Assembly: GCA_016297005.1 (NCBI GenBank)
Contig: JAEDHK010000009.1
Span: 1 to 61,065 of the forward strand
DNA length: 61,065 bases
Source: Clostridia bacterium
Lineage (GTDB): Bacteria; Bacillota; Clostridia; Christensenellales; DTU072
Reading direction: 5' to 3'
The position numbers were made by a program, and so were the translations under genes. Position 1 is the stretch's first letter, and each line of letters opens with the position of its first letter. This document shows positions 1 to 10,200 of this stretch, piece by piece. The notes under the pieces are model-generated. The model was not told the origin of the DNA and did no database searches. It worked only from the letters and a program-made list of their open reading frames with translations.

Positions 1-38
1 TTCGGGTCTTTTTATGTTGCTTAATAATCGTTTAACGA

Positions 39-2624
39 TTAGGCAGCCTTTCCGTAATTGCGCAAAGCAGTGAGAAGATCGCCAGCCATTTCAGCAATGT
101 AGTATTTGCCGGTTTCGATGTTGATCTCGTTGAACGCTTTGCCATCGGTGATTGTGCCACTCGGAGCGGCCGCGGTAGCGTTCATTCCGAATCCGGCACT
201 CAGATAAACGTAGCTATCATTTTTTAGAGTATCAACGGAAGCGGCGATACGGATAGCGCCGTTGAATCCACCGAGGTTGATGGCTTCAAAATAAATGCCT
301 TCATTGATAACGTCAACCAAGCCGGTACCGAGAATGTCTTCGACCATTACACGATATTCGTTTTCAACGGGGAAGATCCAGTTGAGCCACTTAACAAGGT
401 TATCTTTGTCGTTGATAGCGACGAGATTCGTAAAGTCGGGCACATTGGTTTCGCTGATGGTCGGGACTTTAACAAAATGAGCGATATAATCGAGCAAGTC
501 GTTTTCCGGAGTCGCAGGATCGAAGAACTGAATTCCGGCAGTAGTCTCAGTAGTATTGGTCGCAGCGGTAAGCGCAGCTTTTCCGGCTTCATGGCAAGCC
601 TTGATGTTGGTCCACAATCCCTCAAAGGTAGTAGCCGCAACGCCTTGACCATTCTTATAGAAGAGAGCATAGTCGGCGATCTTGCTTCCGGTATTGCCCA
701 AAGTACGATTGAACGCGTAATCAATCACGGTAGCTTGGGTAATAGGCGTGCCTTCGGGCGGCAGGAAATTAGCCGCCTCTGCATCAATCGTCATGATAAG
801 AGGATAGATCACAGAGCAAACATAGTCGACTTTGTTATCCGCTGCGCCGAATTCGTTTGCAATTTCCATGATAATGTCCATGATCGAGAAATCGGGTGCG
901 GGTTCCGCAGGTTGTTCGGGCTCGACGGGTTGTGCAGGTTCGTCGGGAGTAGTATTATCGTTGTTTTCGTTATTGGCTCCCGACATATTGGCGATAAGTT
1001 CGTCAATAGCCTCAGCAATGGGTTTGTTTGTAGTGAAATCCGTGACAAGTTTTTCGATTACGTTAGCGCCGTCGGAGCGGTAGGTAGCTTGATACTTAGT
1101 ATTTCCGGCATATTCGCTATTTCCAAGAATACTGAAAACAGGCGCAAAGTCAACGTAAGCGCCGGTAGCGTCGATATAGCCGGCCAGGCTGTTGCCGATA
1201 GACAGGGTAGCCCATTTGTTGCCTTTATTCTTCAAAGCGTCGGACAAGCGGATTACCGCCTTAGCGTCGGCAGAGAGGTTTTTCTTGCCGAGGATGCCGC
1301 CGAGATTGATCTCAAAATCCTTAGCAACAAAACCATTGGTGTTGATCGTAACCGGCGTAGTGGTGCTGAACGTATTGAGACCGATCGTCAAACCGAATCT
1401 GTAATCGAGGCCTTGAATACCGAGGGCACCGAGGTCGAGAACAAGATTAAGTCCGGAGATATTAGCACCGTTGTAGCTGACTTCGATGTTGAGCAGATCG
1501 TTATTTTTGAGATCGTCATATCTCGGATCATCCTCTCCCGTGGGGAACAACGCCAGAATTCCGCTCATGGAAAGATCTTCTCCGTTGAGTTGGATACGAT
1601 CCATTTTGAGAGCGTCGGTTACCTTATAGAAGTAGCCGATATATTCGTCGATCTTTCCGCCGTCCTTAATGAAGGGTTGGAGCGTCGGCATGGTCTTAAT
1701 AAAGTTAATACCCAAAGAAAGGGTGCTTACGGTAGCGCTGATGATCTTTTCGCCGTTGGCTCCGTCCTTAACGTTGAAGATGTTGGCAAGGGAGCCCAAT
1801 TCTCCGTTCAGAAGGGCTGCGACATCATCGATCAACGATGCGATCTGGAGATCGGTAGCGTCCGCCGCAACAAGTTTCATAACAGGGCCCATGATCTCAG
1901 GGATGCAGTCAGCAAGCGCGGTAACGTCGATCTTATAAGCTTGCGGCGCCGTATTGCTTCCGCTCAGATCGTTGAACATATTCATCGGCTCTCTGACGTA
2001 AATAGCCAGATCCTTATATCCGAGAGAAAGGTAATCCGTATCGTTCAACTTCAATCCGAGCATAAATTCGGGATCATTCACGCTGGCATTGGCCTGAGCG
2101 AAAACGTTGAAACTGTTCTTCTTCGTTTCGTTTTCAAAGAACCCGCCGAGAGCGATATCCGCATACAGTTGATTCGTAGCGCTATTCCAAGTGTCAACGA
2201 TACCGCCGACGCCGTTGAGCAAATTAACAAGCTGTTTCGCCGTGCTCAGCGTATAAGCTTTCTTCGCGCTCTTTTCGCTTTCGTTATACTTGTCCTTGTA
2301 TTTTTCCAAGGGCAGCGCGACGACCTCGATGGATTCTCCTTCTTCGAGCTGATACTGATACACTTTTTCAGCGGTTTCCTTCGTCTCCTTTACAGTGCCG
2401 TCGTACTTATAAACCGTAACGCGATAAGAGCCGGCACCGTCTATAGGACGCCATTCGGCCAGACCACTTTCATTGACGATGACGACAGGCGTATCCAACG
2501 TTTTCTTGCTGGTGCTGCCACCGCCGCCGTTATCGGTGTTTTTGGGACCACAGGCGAACAACGAGAAAACAAGCAAAGCCATGACCAAAATCAACATCAA
2601 CTTTGTAATTTTGTTCTTCTTCAT
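39..2624 (-). CDS. Large secreted lipoprotein, unknown function
   Basis: I do not recognise the family. The protein has about 861 residues. It opens with a basic stretch, a hydrophobic segment and a lipobox (SLFAC), so it should be lipidated and held on the outer face of the membrane. Residues about 40-125 look like an FN3-type beta-sandwich (W in AEWRPI, then GAGSYRVTVY). Most of the rest is a long beta-rich region with repeated LGG/NLGG turns. A Pro/Glu-rich linker (PAQPVEPEQPAEPAP) sits near residue 570 and splits it into two halves. I chose the ATG at 2624 because GGAGG lies just upstream and the signal peptide starts there; an in-frame ATG at 2654 would add ten residues before the signal. 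It is probably transcribed alone from the promoter at 2676-2704. A structural or binding role at the cell surface is inference. Confidence 0.8.
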   Translation of the reverse strand: MKKNKITKLMLILVMALLVFSLFACGPKNTDNGGGGSTSKKTLDTPVVIVNESGLAEWRPIDGAGSYRVTVYKYDGTVKETKETAEKVYQYQLEEGESIEVVALPLEKYKDKYNESEKSAKKAYTLSTAKQLVNLLNGVGGIVDTWNSATNQLYADIALGGFFENETKKNSFNVFAQANASVNDPEFMLGLKLNDTDYLSLGYKDLAIYVREPMNMFNDLSGSNTAPQAYKIDVTALADCIPEIMGPVMKLVAADATDLQIASLIDDVAALLNGELGSLANIFNVKDGANGEKIISATVSTLSLGINFIKTMPTLQPFIKDGGKIDEYIGYFYKVTDALKMDRIQLNGEDLSMSGILALFPTGEDDPRYDDLKNNDLLNIEVSYNGANISGLNLVLDLGALGIQGLDYRFGLTIGLNTFSTTTPVTINTNGFVAKDFEINLGGILGKKNLSADAKAVIRLSDALKNKGNKWATLSIGNSLAGYIDATGAYVDFAPVFSILGNSEYAGNTKYQATYRSDGANVIEKLVTDFTTNKPIAEAIDELIANMSGANNENNDNTTPDEPAQPVEPEQPAEPAPDFSIMDIIMEIANEFGAADNKVDYVCSVIYPLIMTIDAEAANFLPPEGTPITQATVIDYAFNRTLGNTGSKIADYALFYKNGQGVAATTFEGLWTNIKACHEAGKAALTAATNTTETTAGIQFFDPATPENDLLDYIAHFVKVPTISETNVPDFTNLVAINDKDNLVKWLNWIFPVENEYRVMVEDILGTGLVDVINEGIYFEAINLGGFNGAIRIAASVDTLKNDSYVYLSAGFGMNATAAAPSGTITDGKAFNEINIETGKYYIAEMAGDLLTALRNYGKAA

Positions 2625-2675
2625 AATACCTCCATATTTTTTGTTGTTACCCATTAATCATAATAGGTCATAATC

Positions 2676-2704
2676 ATCATAGCATAACAACGGCTTTCTG
2701 TCAA
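2676..2704 (-). promoter_or_regulatory. Sigma-A type promoter of the 861-residue lipoprotein
   Basis: Read on the minus strand, a TTGACA -35 box is followed by 17 bases and a TATGAT -10 box. The transcript would start about 45 bases upstream of the ATG at 2624 and would include its GGAGG ribosome binding site. Confidence 0.75.
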
Positions 2705-2885
2705 TACCCCTAATTTTTGTTTACATATTTTCTTAATAACGAAAATTGGATAAAATAGTGCGTTTTCTTTCGTTTCTGTAAAGAATAACGCACTTTCATC
2801 TTTTTCATTTAATCTTTAAGAAGTAAAAAAACGGATAAACTGCAAATCAATGTTCCCATAGGAATTTTTTTGTCCACAATAAAAG

Positions 2886-3012
2886 TATAGCACACTATCT
2901 TTACCGGAGGCGGAACATAGTGCACTTCTCTTATCCACAAAAGAATTAGAATAAAGTTATATTTTTAGCCTTATGGCTAAAAGTGATATACAAGTTACTT
3001 GCGTTATATTTC
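2886..3012 (+). repeat. Dispersed intergenic repeat, copy 1
   Basis: This 127-base element recurs inverted at 59419-59543. Both copies begin with TATAGCACACTAT, then exactly 18 non-conserved bases, then a partner arm (ATAGTGCAC here, GTAGTGTGC in copy 2). A nearly identical block follows: CTTATCnACAAAAGAATTAG, ATAAAGTTATAT, the hairpin TTAGCCTTnTGGCTAA, GTGATAT and CTTGCGTTATATTTCG. In this copy the first stem is imperfect (CACTAT/ATAGTG pairs). No coding potential is seen. It could be a miniature mobile element, a REP-like palindrome family or a structured RNA. Confidence 0.8.
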
Positions 3013-3131
3013 GGCTTTTAGCCGAAGTTATATTATATTTGCCTTAGCTTTTCTCAAAGAGAGAAATATCACTTTGCTTCAAGCAAAATATCTCGCCGAA
3101 GGCATATAACTTGCCGTAAGGCAAATATAGC
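3013..3131. repeat. String of short hairpins in AT-rich DNA
   Basis: Directly after the dispersed repeat come several small inverted repeats: CGGCTTTTAGCCG (beginning just inside the repeat boundary), TTTGCTTCAAGCAAA and TTGCCGTAAGGCAA. They are separated by variations of AAGTTATAT/ATATAACTT and GATATC-like steps. The stretch has no open frame with a ribosome binding site. The rest of the 2655-3190 gap (2705-2885) is AT-rich and I see nothing definite in it. Confidence 0.5.
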
Positions 3132-3169
3132 TAACGGCGTAGCGATAGGGATCTATCGCTACGCCGTTA
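3132..3169 (-). terminator. Strong hairpin downstream of cysK
   Basis: Two perfect 17-base arms (TAACGGCGTAGCGATAG and its complement) enclose the 4-base loop GGAT. It lies 21 bases beyond the cysK stop codon. No U-run follows on the minus strand, so it is not a textbook intrinsic terminator. It may act as a 3' end stabiliser or a factor-assisted stop. On the plus strand a T-rich stretch begins about 13 bases after it. Confidence 0.5.
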
Positions 3170-3190
3170 ATCTCTACCCGTCTTTTTATT

Positions 3191-4123
3191 TTATTCTCCC
3201 TCAAAAAGCGGTGTGGAAAAATACCTTTCCGCCGTATCAGGGAGCACGGTGATGACTCGTTTTCCCTTGCCCAGTTTGCGTGCAAGCTTAATTGCGGCGG
3301 CAACGTTGGTCCCGCTGGAAATTCCGCACATAATACCCTCTTTTGCGGCAAGTTCTTTCGAGGTGCGGAGCGCCTCCTCATCCGAAATAATGCAAATTTC
3401 CGAATAAATCTTTTGATTCAGGGTGTCGGGGATCAAACCGTCGCCGATACCCATTTGAAGATGAGTCCCAACGTTACCTCCGGCAAGGATGGCGGCGTTT
3501 TCCGGTTCTACGGCCCAAATTTCTATATCGGGGTATTGGGCTTTTAATACCTCGCCGATTCCGCTGATGGTACCGCCCGTACCGATACCGGAACAAAAGC
3601 CGTGCAAGTCGCCCGCAACCTGTTCCATAATTTCGAGCGCGGTATGATGTTTATGCGCGCGAGGATTCGCCGGATTCTCGAACTGTTTCGGTAAGAAGAC
3701 GGCGGGATCTTCGTCCGCCATCTTTCTTGATAGTGCGATACACTCCTGAATGCAGTCGCCGATATTACCTGCGTCGTGCACCAGAATGACTTCGGCGCCG
3801 TAATGACGCATCAACTTGCGTCTTTCTTCACTCACGGAGTCCGGCATAATGATCCTTGCTCTATAACCGCGTACGGCCGCCACGAGAGCCAGCCCGATCC
3901 CTTGGTTACCGCTGGTCGGCTCTACGATAATACTATCCTTATTTATCTTACCATCCCGTTCGGCTTCCGAGATCATGTTATACGCCGTGCGCGTCTTGAT
4001 CGATCCGCCGACGTTCATCCCCTCGAACTTAACGAGTATCTCGGCGCCGTCCGGATCGCCGATTCTGTTTAAACGTATGATCGGCGTATGTCCGATCGCA
4101 TCCAATATCGTGTTGTAAATCAA
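3191..4123 (-). CDS. cysK: Cysteine synthase-family PLP enzyme
   Basis: The family makes cysteine from O-acetylserine and sulfide using pyridoxal phosphate. The 310 residues match the usual CysK length. The PLP lysine is K43 in VGGSIKTRTA, the phosphate/substrate loop is TSGNQG (70-75), and GTGGTISGIG and the C-terminal LPDTAERYFSTPLF are typical. Two family signatures differ from the common form: the lysine motif reads SIKTR rather than SVKDR, and the Asn loop reads TSGNQG rather than TSGNTG. The donor substrate could therefore differ somewhat. The start is TTG at 4123, with GGAG six bases upstream; an ATG start is not available nearby. The gene stands alone behind its own promoter. Confidence 0.9.
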   Translation of the reverse strand: MIYNTILDAIGHTPIIRLNRIGDPDGAEILVKFEGMNVGGSIKTRTAYNMISEAERDGKINKDSIIVEPTSGNQGIGLALVAAVRGYRARIIMPDSVSEERRKLMRHYGAEVILVHDAGNIGDCIQECIALSRKMADEDPAVFLPKQFENPANPRAHKHHTALEIMEQVAGDLHGFCSGIGTGGTISGIGEVLKAQYPDIEIWAVEPENAAILAGGNVGTHLQMGIGDGLIPDTLNQKIYSEICIISDEEALRTSKELAAKEGIMCGISSGTNVAAAIKLARKLGKGKRVITVLPDTAERYFSTPLFEGE

Positions 4124-4167
4124 TTGTATCTCCGTATCGTCAGTATATGTTTTTCAGACTTTTTTCG

Positions 4168-4196
4168 ATTATACTTTATTTAACGCATAATTGCAA
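4168..4196 (-). promoter_or_regulatory. Promoter of cysK
   Basis: On the minus strand TTGCAA, 17 bases, TATAAT. The predicted start of transcription is about 38 bases before the TTG start codon. No T-box or S-box-like leader fits in this space. Confidence 0.7.
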
Positions 4197-4211
4197 GTTT
4201 TTCGTTCTTTC

Positions 4212-4263
4212 AAAAAAAACAGCCTGCCATCGATGGAGTACACCCCAAAAAGCAGGCTGTTTT
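4212..4263 (-). terminator. Intrinsic terminator of the giant surface protein gene
   Basis: Stem AACAGCCTGC/GCAGGCTGTT followed on the minus strand by eight T. It begins about 17 bases after the stop codon of the giant gene. Confidence 0.85.
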
Positions 4264-4279
4264 TATTCGGAAATAGTGA

Positions 4280-7200
4280 TTACCGTCTTCTCTTCATGGC
4301 GGGGAGCAGGAAGAGCGCGAGGAGCAGGACTCCGCCGGCGATAAACAAGACGATGGTAAGGAAGCCGGGGCCGTTATTGTCCTGAACAAATCCGATACCT
4401 GCGATCTCTTCCACGTTATTCAGGATAACAGAACCGTCTTCGACGACGTGCGTTTCCACAACATATTCGCCGTTATGCTTTTGAATATACAACGTGACCT
4501 CCTGGCCATCTTTGTAAAAAGCGGAAAGGTTCAGTTGCATGGCTCCGGAAAGGGATCCGTCCGACTCGATACGATAGTAGTCGGATATTTGTTTGGTTGC
4601 GGAGTTGTCTATAAAGGAGAACGCGTTATGTACGCCGGACTCAGAGGCTTTATCTTCCACCATCGTAAAGGAAGCCGCCGTGGAATAACCGTTTTCGTCG
4701 CGTACGGTAGCTACGTAAGAGCCGAACTCCGTCTTGATCTCGTTCGGGTAGATGGTAAAGGTGTACCGTAAGTCTTCCGGCGGATAAAATTGCGCCTTAG
4801 CCGTGCCCTTAACGACGACGTTGTAAACGCCCGGTTCGACGAGTACGTTATCAGAAGCGACGCCGTTGACAATATAGCTGACGGCGCCGTTACCGCTGTT
4901 TTCAACGCGAATACGAACACTTTTTCCGTCGTAAACTTTGGACGCGTTGGGATAAGCCTGTACGAAGTCTTCTTTCAAGGATAGCACGGCCTGCGTCTTG
5001 GTAACGACGAACTTGGCGTAAGGTGCGTGCACGCCGTCTTCGCCTGCGTCGCCCACGAAAGTAACTTGGTAATTGGGATTACTGTAAGAAGCGCGGATCA
5101 TACCGTACTTGACGTTCGGGTCGTTGAGGTCAACCGTGGTGGACAAAGCAATATTAAGACGATCGTTGCCTACGATGGCGTTAGCGTCTTTTACGTCCCA
5201 GGCGATACCGCGTTGCTGACTGAGATCGGAAGAAAGCGGATCGTTCTGGATCTGATCGTGCAAAATAACGGTGATCTCTTTCGGGCGGATGGTATATTCG
5301 CCGCTCACAAAAGTAATATTATAGTTCAGCATTTCCGCAGACGGTACGATGCGATAGCTGCCCACGTCGTTTCCGCTCTCTTTCGTCAAGGTTACGGAGA
5401 GCGTTTTTTGATCGTTTGCCGTAAAGCCGTCCGCGCTGTACTTACCGTTCAGGGATACCAACGGAGAGCCGTATACCGAAGAGAGATTTCCGGCGATAAT
5501 AACGGCGTCTTTTTTACCGATGGAAAACGAGATCGTCACGCTGCCGTCCAGTTCGTAATTGCCGAACGTATCGCCCGCCTGTTCTTCGTCGACGGAAACG
5601 GTAGCCGTATAGGTGCCCGCGTCGCGAACCATGCGGTCATAACGAATCACGAGCGGCAAGCGATCGTCGCCGACCAATCCGCCGTCTTCGATCTTAACTT
5701 GGATCTCCTGCTCCAATCCGTTATAAACAAGGCCGGAATATCCGAAGAACTGTACTCCGACGGACTTCTTTACCACAAAGAACTCCGTTCTGTCTCCGAT
5801 CAAGGTATAGTTAAGAGCTTCCGCGCTGCCTTCTTCGAACATCGCTACCGCGTGATAAGGCGTATCGGATACGCGGCCGTAGTCGATTCCGGTCACTTCC
5901 ACGCGCAACATTATGATACCGTTCTCTCCCTCCGCCGAGGCGTTCGGTTTAGAATTTCTGCCGCTGTATTCGACGGCGACGAATTCTTGTCCGTCCGTTC
6001 TCTTACGGATCGGACTCCATATTACCGGCAAAGCCTTTGCCGTCAGGCTGAAATAAACGGTATATTCTTCCGTCGGACGTTCATAGTTGGGACTGTCCGC
6101 GGCTTCTCCTTCGATATTATACGTTCTGAACGTGACGTTCAGCGCTTTTTGTCCGTCGCCGACCTCTTTGACCGCTCCGCTGAACTCCGCTCTCAACGTA
6201 TACAAGTGGCTGTCCGCGCCTTGCGGCAGTTCGTTTCCGAAATCGGGCGTCTGATCGTGGCCGTTGTACTCGGCCGTAAAGGTGTACGACTTAGCCTCCA
6301 AATAAGCCACGAAGTCAGTAAAGTCGTATCTTGCTTTCTGAATGGTCAGCACGCCACTGACGTTACGGAAATAGAAATCGTAATTGCCGTTGGTTTTTTC
6401 GTCTTTTTCCAACCATACGTTCTCGACCGTACCTTGCCATACGCCGACGTCGGTCGGGTTATAGCGAGTCACGTTACCTCTGACGTAACGTATACGCTGT
6501 TTCAGGTAGGCTTCGTCCCCGTTAAAGAGCGCTTTGTCCAAAGAGACGATAAGTTGCTTTTCGCTTCCGTTATACACCGCCGTAGCGTCCGCCAAAGAGA
6601 CGTTTACCGCATACGGCGTAATAATGATCTCTCCGCGTACGTCGGAGAAGTCGGCGAATACGTAGTTGTATCTGAGCCCGGTCGTTACCGCCGCGCCCGT
6701 AATAGATACCGTACAGGTGCCGACGTTGACGTTATCGCTGTAAGAAAGATACGTGGTTACGACGTCTCCCGGCACGATGCCCCAGACCACGGGTTCGAGC
6801 GTCTGTCCCTGTCCGTTATAAGTCGCCGTCTTGCTTTCCATAGTAAAGGTTATCGTCGCCGGAACGATCGTGATACGACCTTCGTTGACGTCGCCTTTCT
6901 CATAATTCATCTGATAATTGTTGCAGATATAAGCATATTGTTCCGCCGTCAGAGATCCGATAGCGTCCAGATGCGCAAGCTCTACTTTCGAGAAGCAGTT
7001 TCCGTCGTTGACGTTAACGTTGTCGCCCTCGAACGAGAACCTGTCGATCACGACGCGCACCAGGCTTGCGTCTTCGTCGAGCAATCTGTTAACGACTACG
7101 ATCGGATAATGTTGTTGTCCGTTGAACGTGCCCGTATAATCTTCGAGCGTAAACGTAATCCTGCGTTTGGTAATACCGAGCGAACCATACGCGTCCACTT

Positions 7201-10200
7201 CGGGATAAATAAATTCATAGTTTTCTACGCTGCCGCTGCTGACGTTACTGTGCGCGGTGTTTTCCTTGATCCTGACGTAATAATCGCCCACTGCTTTGAT
7301 ACGACTGACCCAGGTTGCTCCGGTGGGGTCGGCGTCGAATACGGACTTCAGGCAGTATTCGAGCTCGGCCGATACGGTATCGCCGGCAAGCATTTTCGGC
7401 GACGCCGTGATACTCACGCTATGATACTCTCCGTCGTATTCGATATCCAATCCTCCGACGAGCAGGTTGGTTCGACGCTTATCAATCGTCATCGTTCCCG
7501 CGATCACTGTATTATCGTACAAGAAATCATAGTTACTGTTAGCTCTGACTTCTTTAACAGCAATATTCCATACGCCCGCCGAAATAGGAATATATTCGTC
7601 TGCGGCAAGGTCGCCGGCAAGCATGCTTTCGAAATTGACAACCTTCCACTTCTGGTCGATATCCTGCATAACCCATACGCCGCTACCGACCCTGTCGCTA
7701 CGACTGTACATCAACGTGTATCTGAAATCGTTCGGAGAAACGCCGGGCGCATTCGCCGTGGTAGTATGGACCTGATTATTAAATACGTAACCCTCGGTTC
7801 CCGCCGCAATCCCGTTGACAGTTACCGCAACCGCTTTCTTTTCGATCTTGAATTCCCATGCGCCCGCTTCGCCGTAATTTCTCAGATAGTCTTGCGTATA
7901 ACCGAAATCATACCATTCGGAATGGTCCGTTGACTCGCTTCCGTGATATCTGTATTCTACGTTTTCGAGCGTAATGAGATAGGTGCCGGCGTCCTTCGGC
8001 GTAACCAACGCGCCGCCGAGCGTCACTCTGTACGTGATCACAAGTTCGTCGTCTTCGCTCAAAAGCGGATCGCTGACAATCTGCGGCATTTGTTCCATAC
8101 CGTTATAGACGGAAACCGGTCTGACGTTGGACAGCATGATCTTGACTTTTCCGATCTCAAATTGCACTTTCGCCGACTTATTCAGAGCATAGTCTCTGTT
8201 CCAGAGCGCAATAACCGCTTCGTCGGTTTCGCCCGTCGCGTCTTTTATCTCAGCGGCACCGATCGTTACTTCCCAACTGCCGATGTCCTTTGCAGGGGAC
8301 AACGTGGGCGTCTTTCCGTCCTTAGAATACAACAAGGTTGCGTATACCAAAACGTGGTCGGGCGTATCCGGTACGATCACGTTCAAAGTATACGGCGTGT
8401 TGATAAAGGGCACGACCGGTCTTCCCGGAGTGGTAATGCCCAGTTCGATTACTCTTTGTTCAATGATAAGTTCTGCTCTGTCAGAACAATCGAAAACGTA
8501 GTTGTTCACATTATACGTCAGCGACGTCGGGGTGCCATCCGGCTTCACGGTATAAGCGCCGGCGTGAACGGCTTCGTTCGTCCACGTCTCGCCGTCCGTA
8601 CTGTACAAAAGTCCGACCGAGAAAGTTTGTCCGCCGACGAGACCGGTATATTCTGCGTTCAGCGAATGCGCGTTACCGTCGTACGTCACACGGGCGTCCT
8701 CGATAGTAACCGTTACCGGCCTGGGATCGATGATCATCGTGCTGTACGCGCTGCCTTGCGTGCCGGCAACGAATCTGCCGCCGGAAGAAAGCACGACGTA
8801 AACGGTATCTTCATAGTTATTCAGGTCAACGCCCGGACCAAAGGCTACCGAGTCGATATAGACTCTCCATTCTCCCGCGTCCGTATGATCGGTTTCCGTT
8901 CCGTTCGCTCTGCGATAAGAAAGCGAATAAGTAAACGTATCTTCCACGCCGATATTACTTGTGACCTTCCCTGCTTTCACGGTCCCGTCGTATACGTACC
9001 CCTCCGTACCGCTCGGCACGTCTTCTACCGTAACGGTAAAGGCGCATTTAAGTACCGTAATCGTTCCGTTCGGGAGTACGGTAAGGTTATAACTGTCGCT
9101 GATATTGTTTCCGTTATGATAGACGGCTACGTTCGACATGATTACCGGATAAACGCCCACGTTCTTTCTGCCCTCGGGATACTCAAAATCGCATACGATC
9201 TCGTCTCCGTCGACAAGGGTGTCGCCCACCGCTTCGCCCACTTTGTCTCTTCCGTCAAAAGCTTCTTCTTTGTTTCTTACGGATACCGTCATATCGCGAG
9301 GCGCAATATAAATGGAGAAGTTTATGGCAGATAGATCGCCCGTTATCGAATAATGGCTGTCCTGTCCTGGGAAAGTAACGTCCACCAGAACGACTTCCCA
9401 CTCGCCGGCATATATGGCGCTCGCCTGCCACTCCCCGCCGCTTCTTCTGAAATTATAGACGTACTCGATCGTATCGCCTTCCACCAGACCCTGACCGCCG
9501 ATGACGATCTTGCTGTCCGCCGGACGCTTGGCCCTGCCGTCGTACGTAAAGGTGCCGGCAGACGCTGTCGGATCCACCGAGAAACTCAGTTCTCTGTCCG
9601 CAATGACGAGTTTACCCTCGGTATCGAGCGTAAAGTAGTAATTGGCCTGTTGTTCGACGGGCAAAACGACCGCCGTCTCAATCGTCACGTCGTACGTCCC
9701 AACAAGAATGGGCGCGGTTTCGGTATTGTCTTTGTAATAAGTAAAGCTGAATTGGGCCGTCGGACGTTCGCCGTTCTCCGCCCAGCCTCTCACTTCCGCC
9801 GTAACGCCTTGTTCCTGCCCGTTATAGGTCGTCGTCTGCGTCCCGACGGTAACAATCAGTTCACGACGGTTGATCATTAACGTCCCGGCAACGAAAGTGA
9901 ACGTACCATAGTTGCCCGGCGTTCCGCTCGTAAAGACAACGGTGGACAGATCGACTTCAACCGTCCATTCGCCCGCCTCTTCGGCGCCCGTTTTCGTATT
10001 CACTGCGCCTTTCTTATAAACGAATTCGTACGTAATGGCGTCGCCTTCTCCAAGCGTGTAATCTGCCGTCGCAAAATAAGGCGTCGCGTTAAAGGTCTCT
10101 TCCCGACTCAATACCGTGATGACCGGCGACAAAGGCGTTACCGTCAGAATACCGCTCTCGACGTAATAGTTGTTCTTATTGCCGCTCGTCAACGTAAAGT

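Noticed and set aside
477..2657. Plus-strand frame of 726 codons opposite the first lipoprotein gene
   Set aside because: It lacks a ribosome binding site and has no recognisable protein character; the minus-strand gene has a promoter, a ribosome binding site and a lipoprotein signal.
2931..2939. A perfect DnaA-box sequence (TTATCCACA), hinting at an origin
   Set aside because: It is a single box within the dispersed repeat, and copy 2 has TTATCTACA at the same place. No cluster of boxes or dnaA gene is nearby.
4280..4400. Sortase anchor at the end of the giant protein
   Set aside because: There is no LPxTG-like motif before the last helix; the end is a helix plus KRRR only.
5027..9880. Long plus-strand frames (968, 463 and 175 codons) opposite the giant gene
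   Set aside because: They are shadows produced by codon bias; the translations are Arg/Val/Phe-rich without domains, while the minus strand reads as regular MBG repeats.
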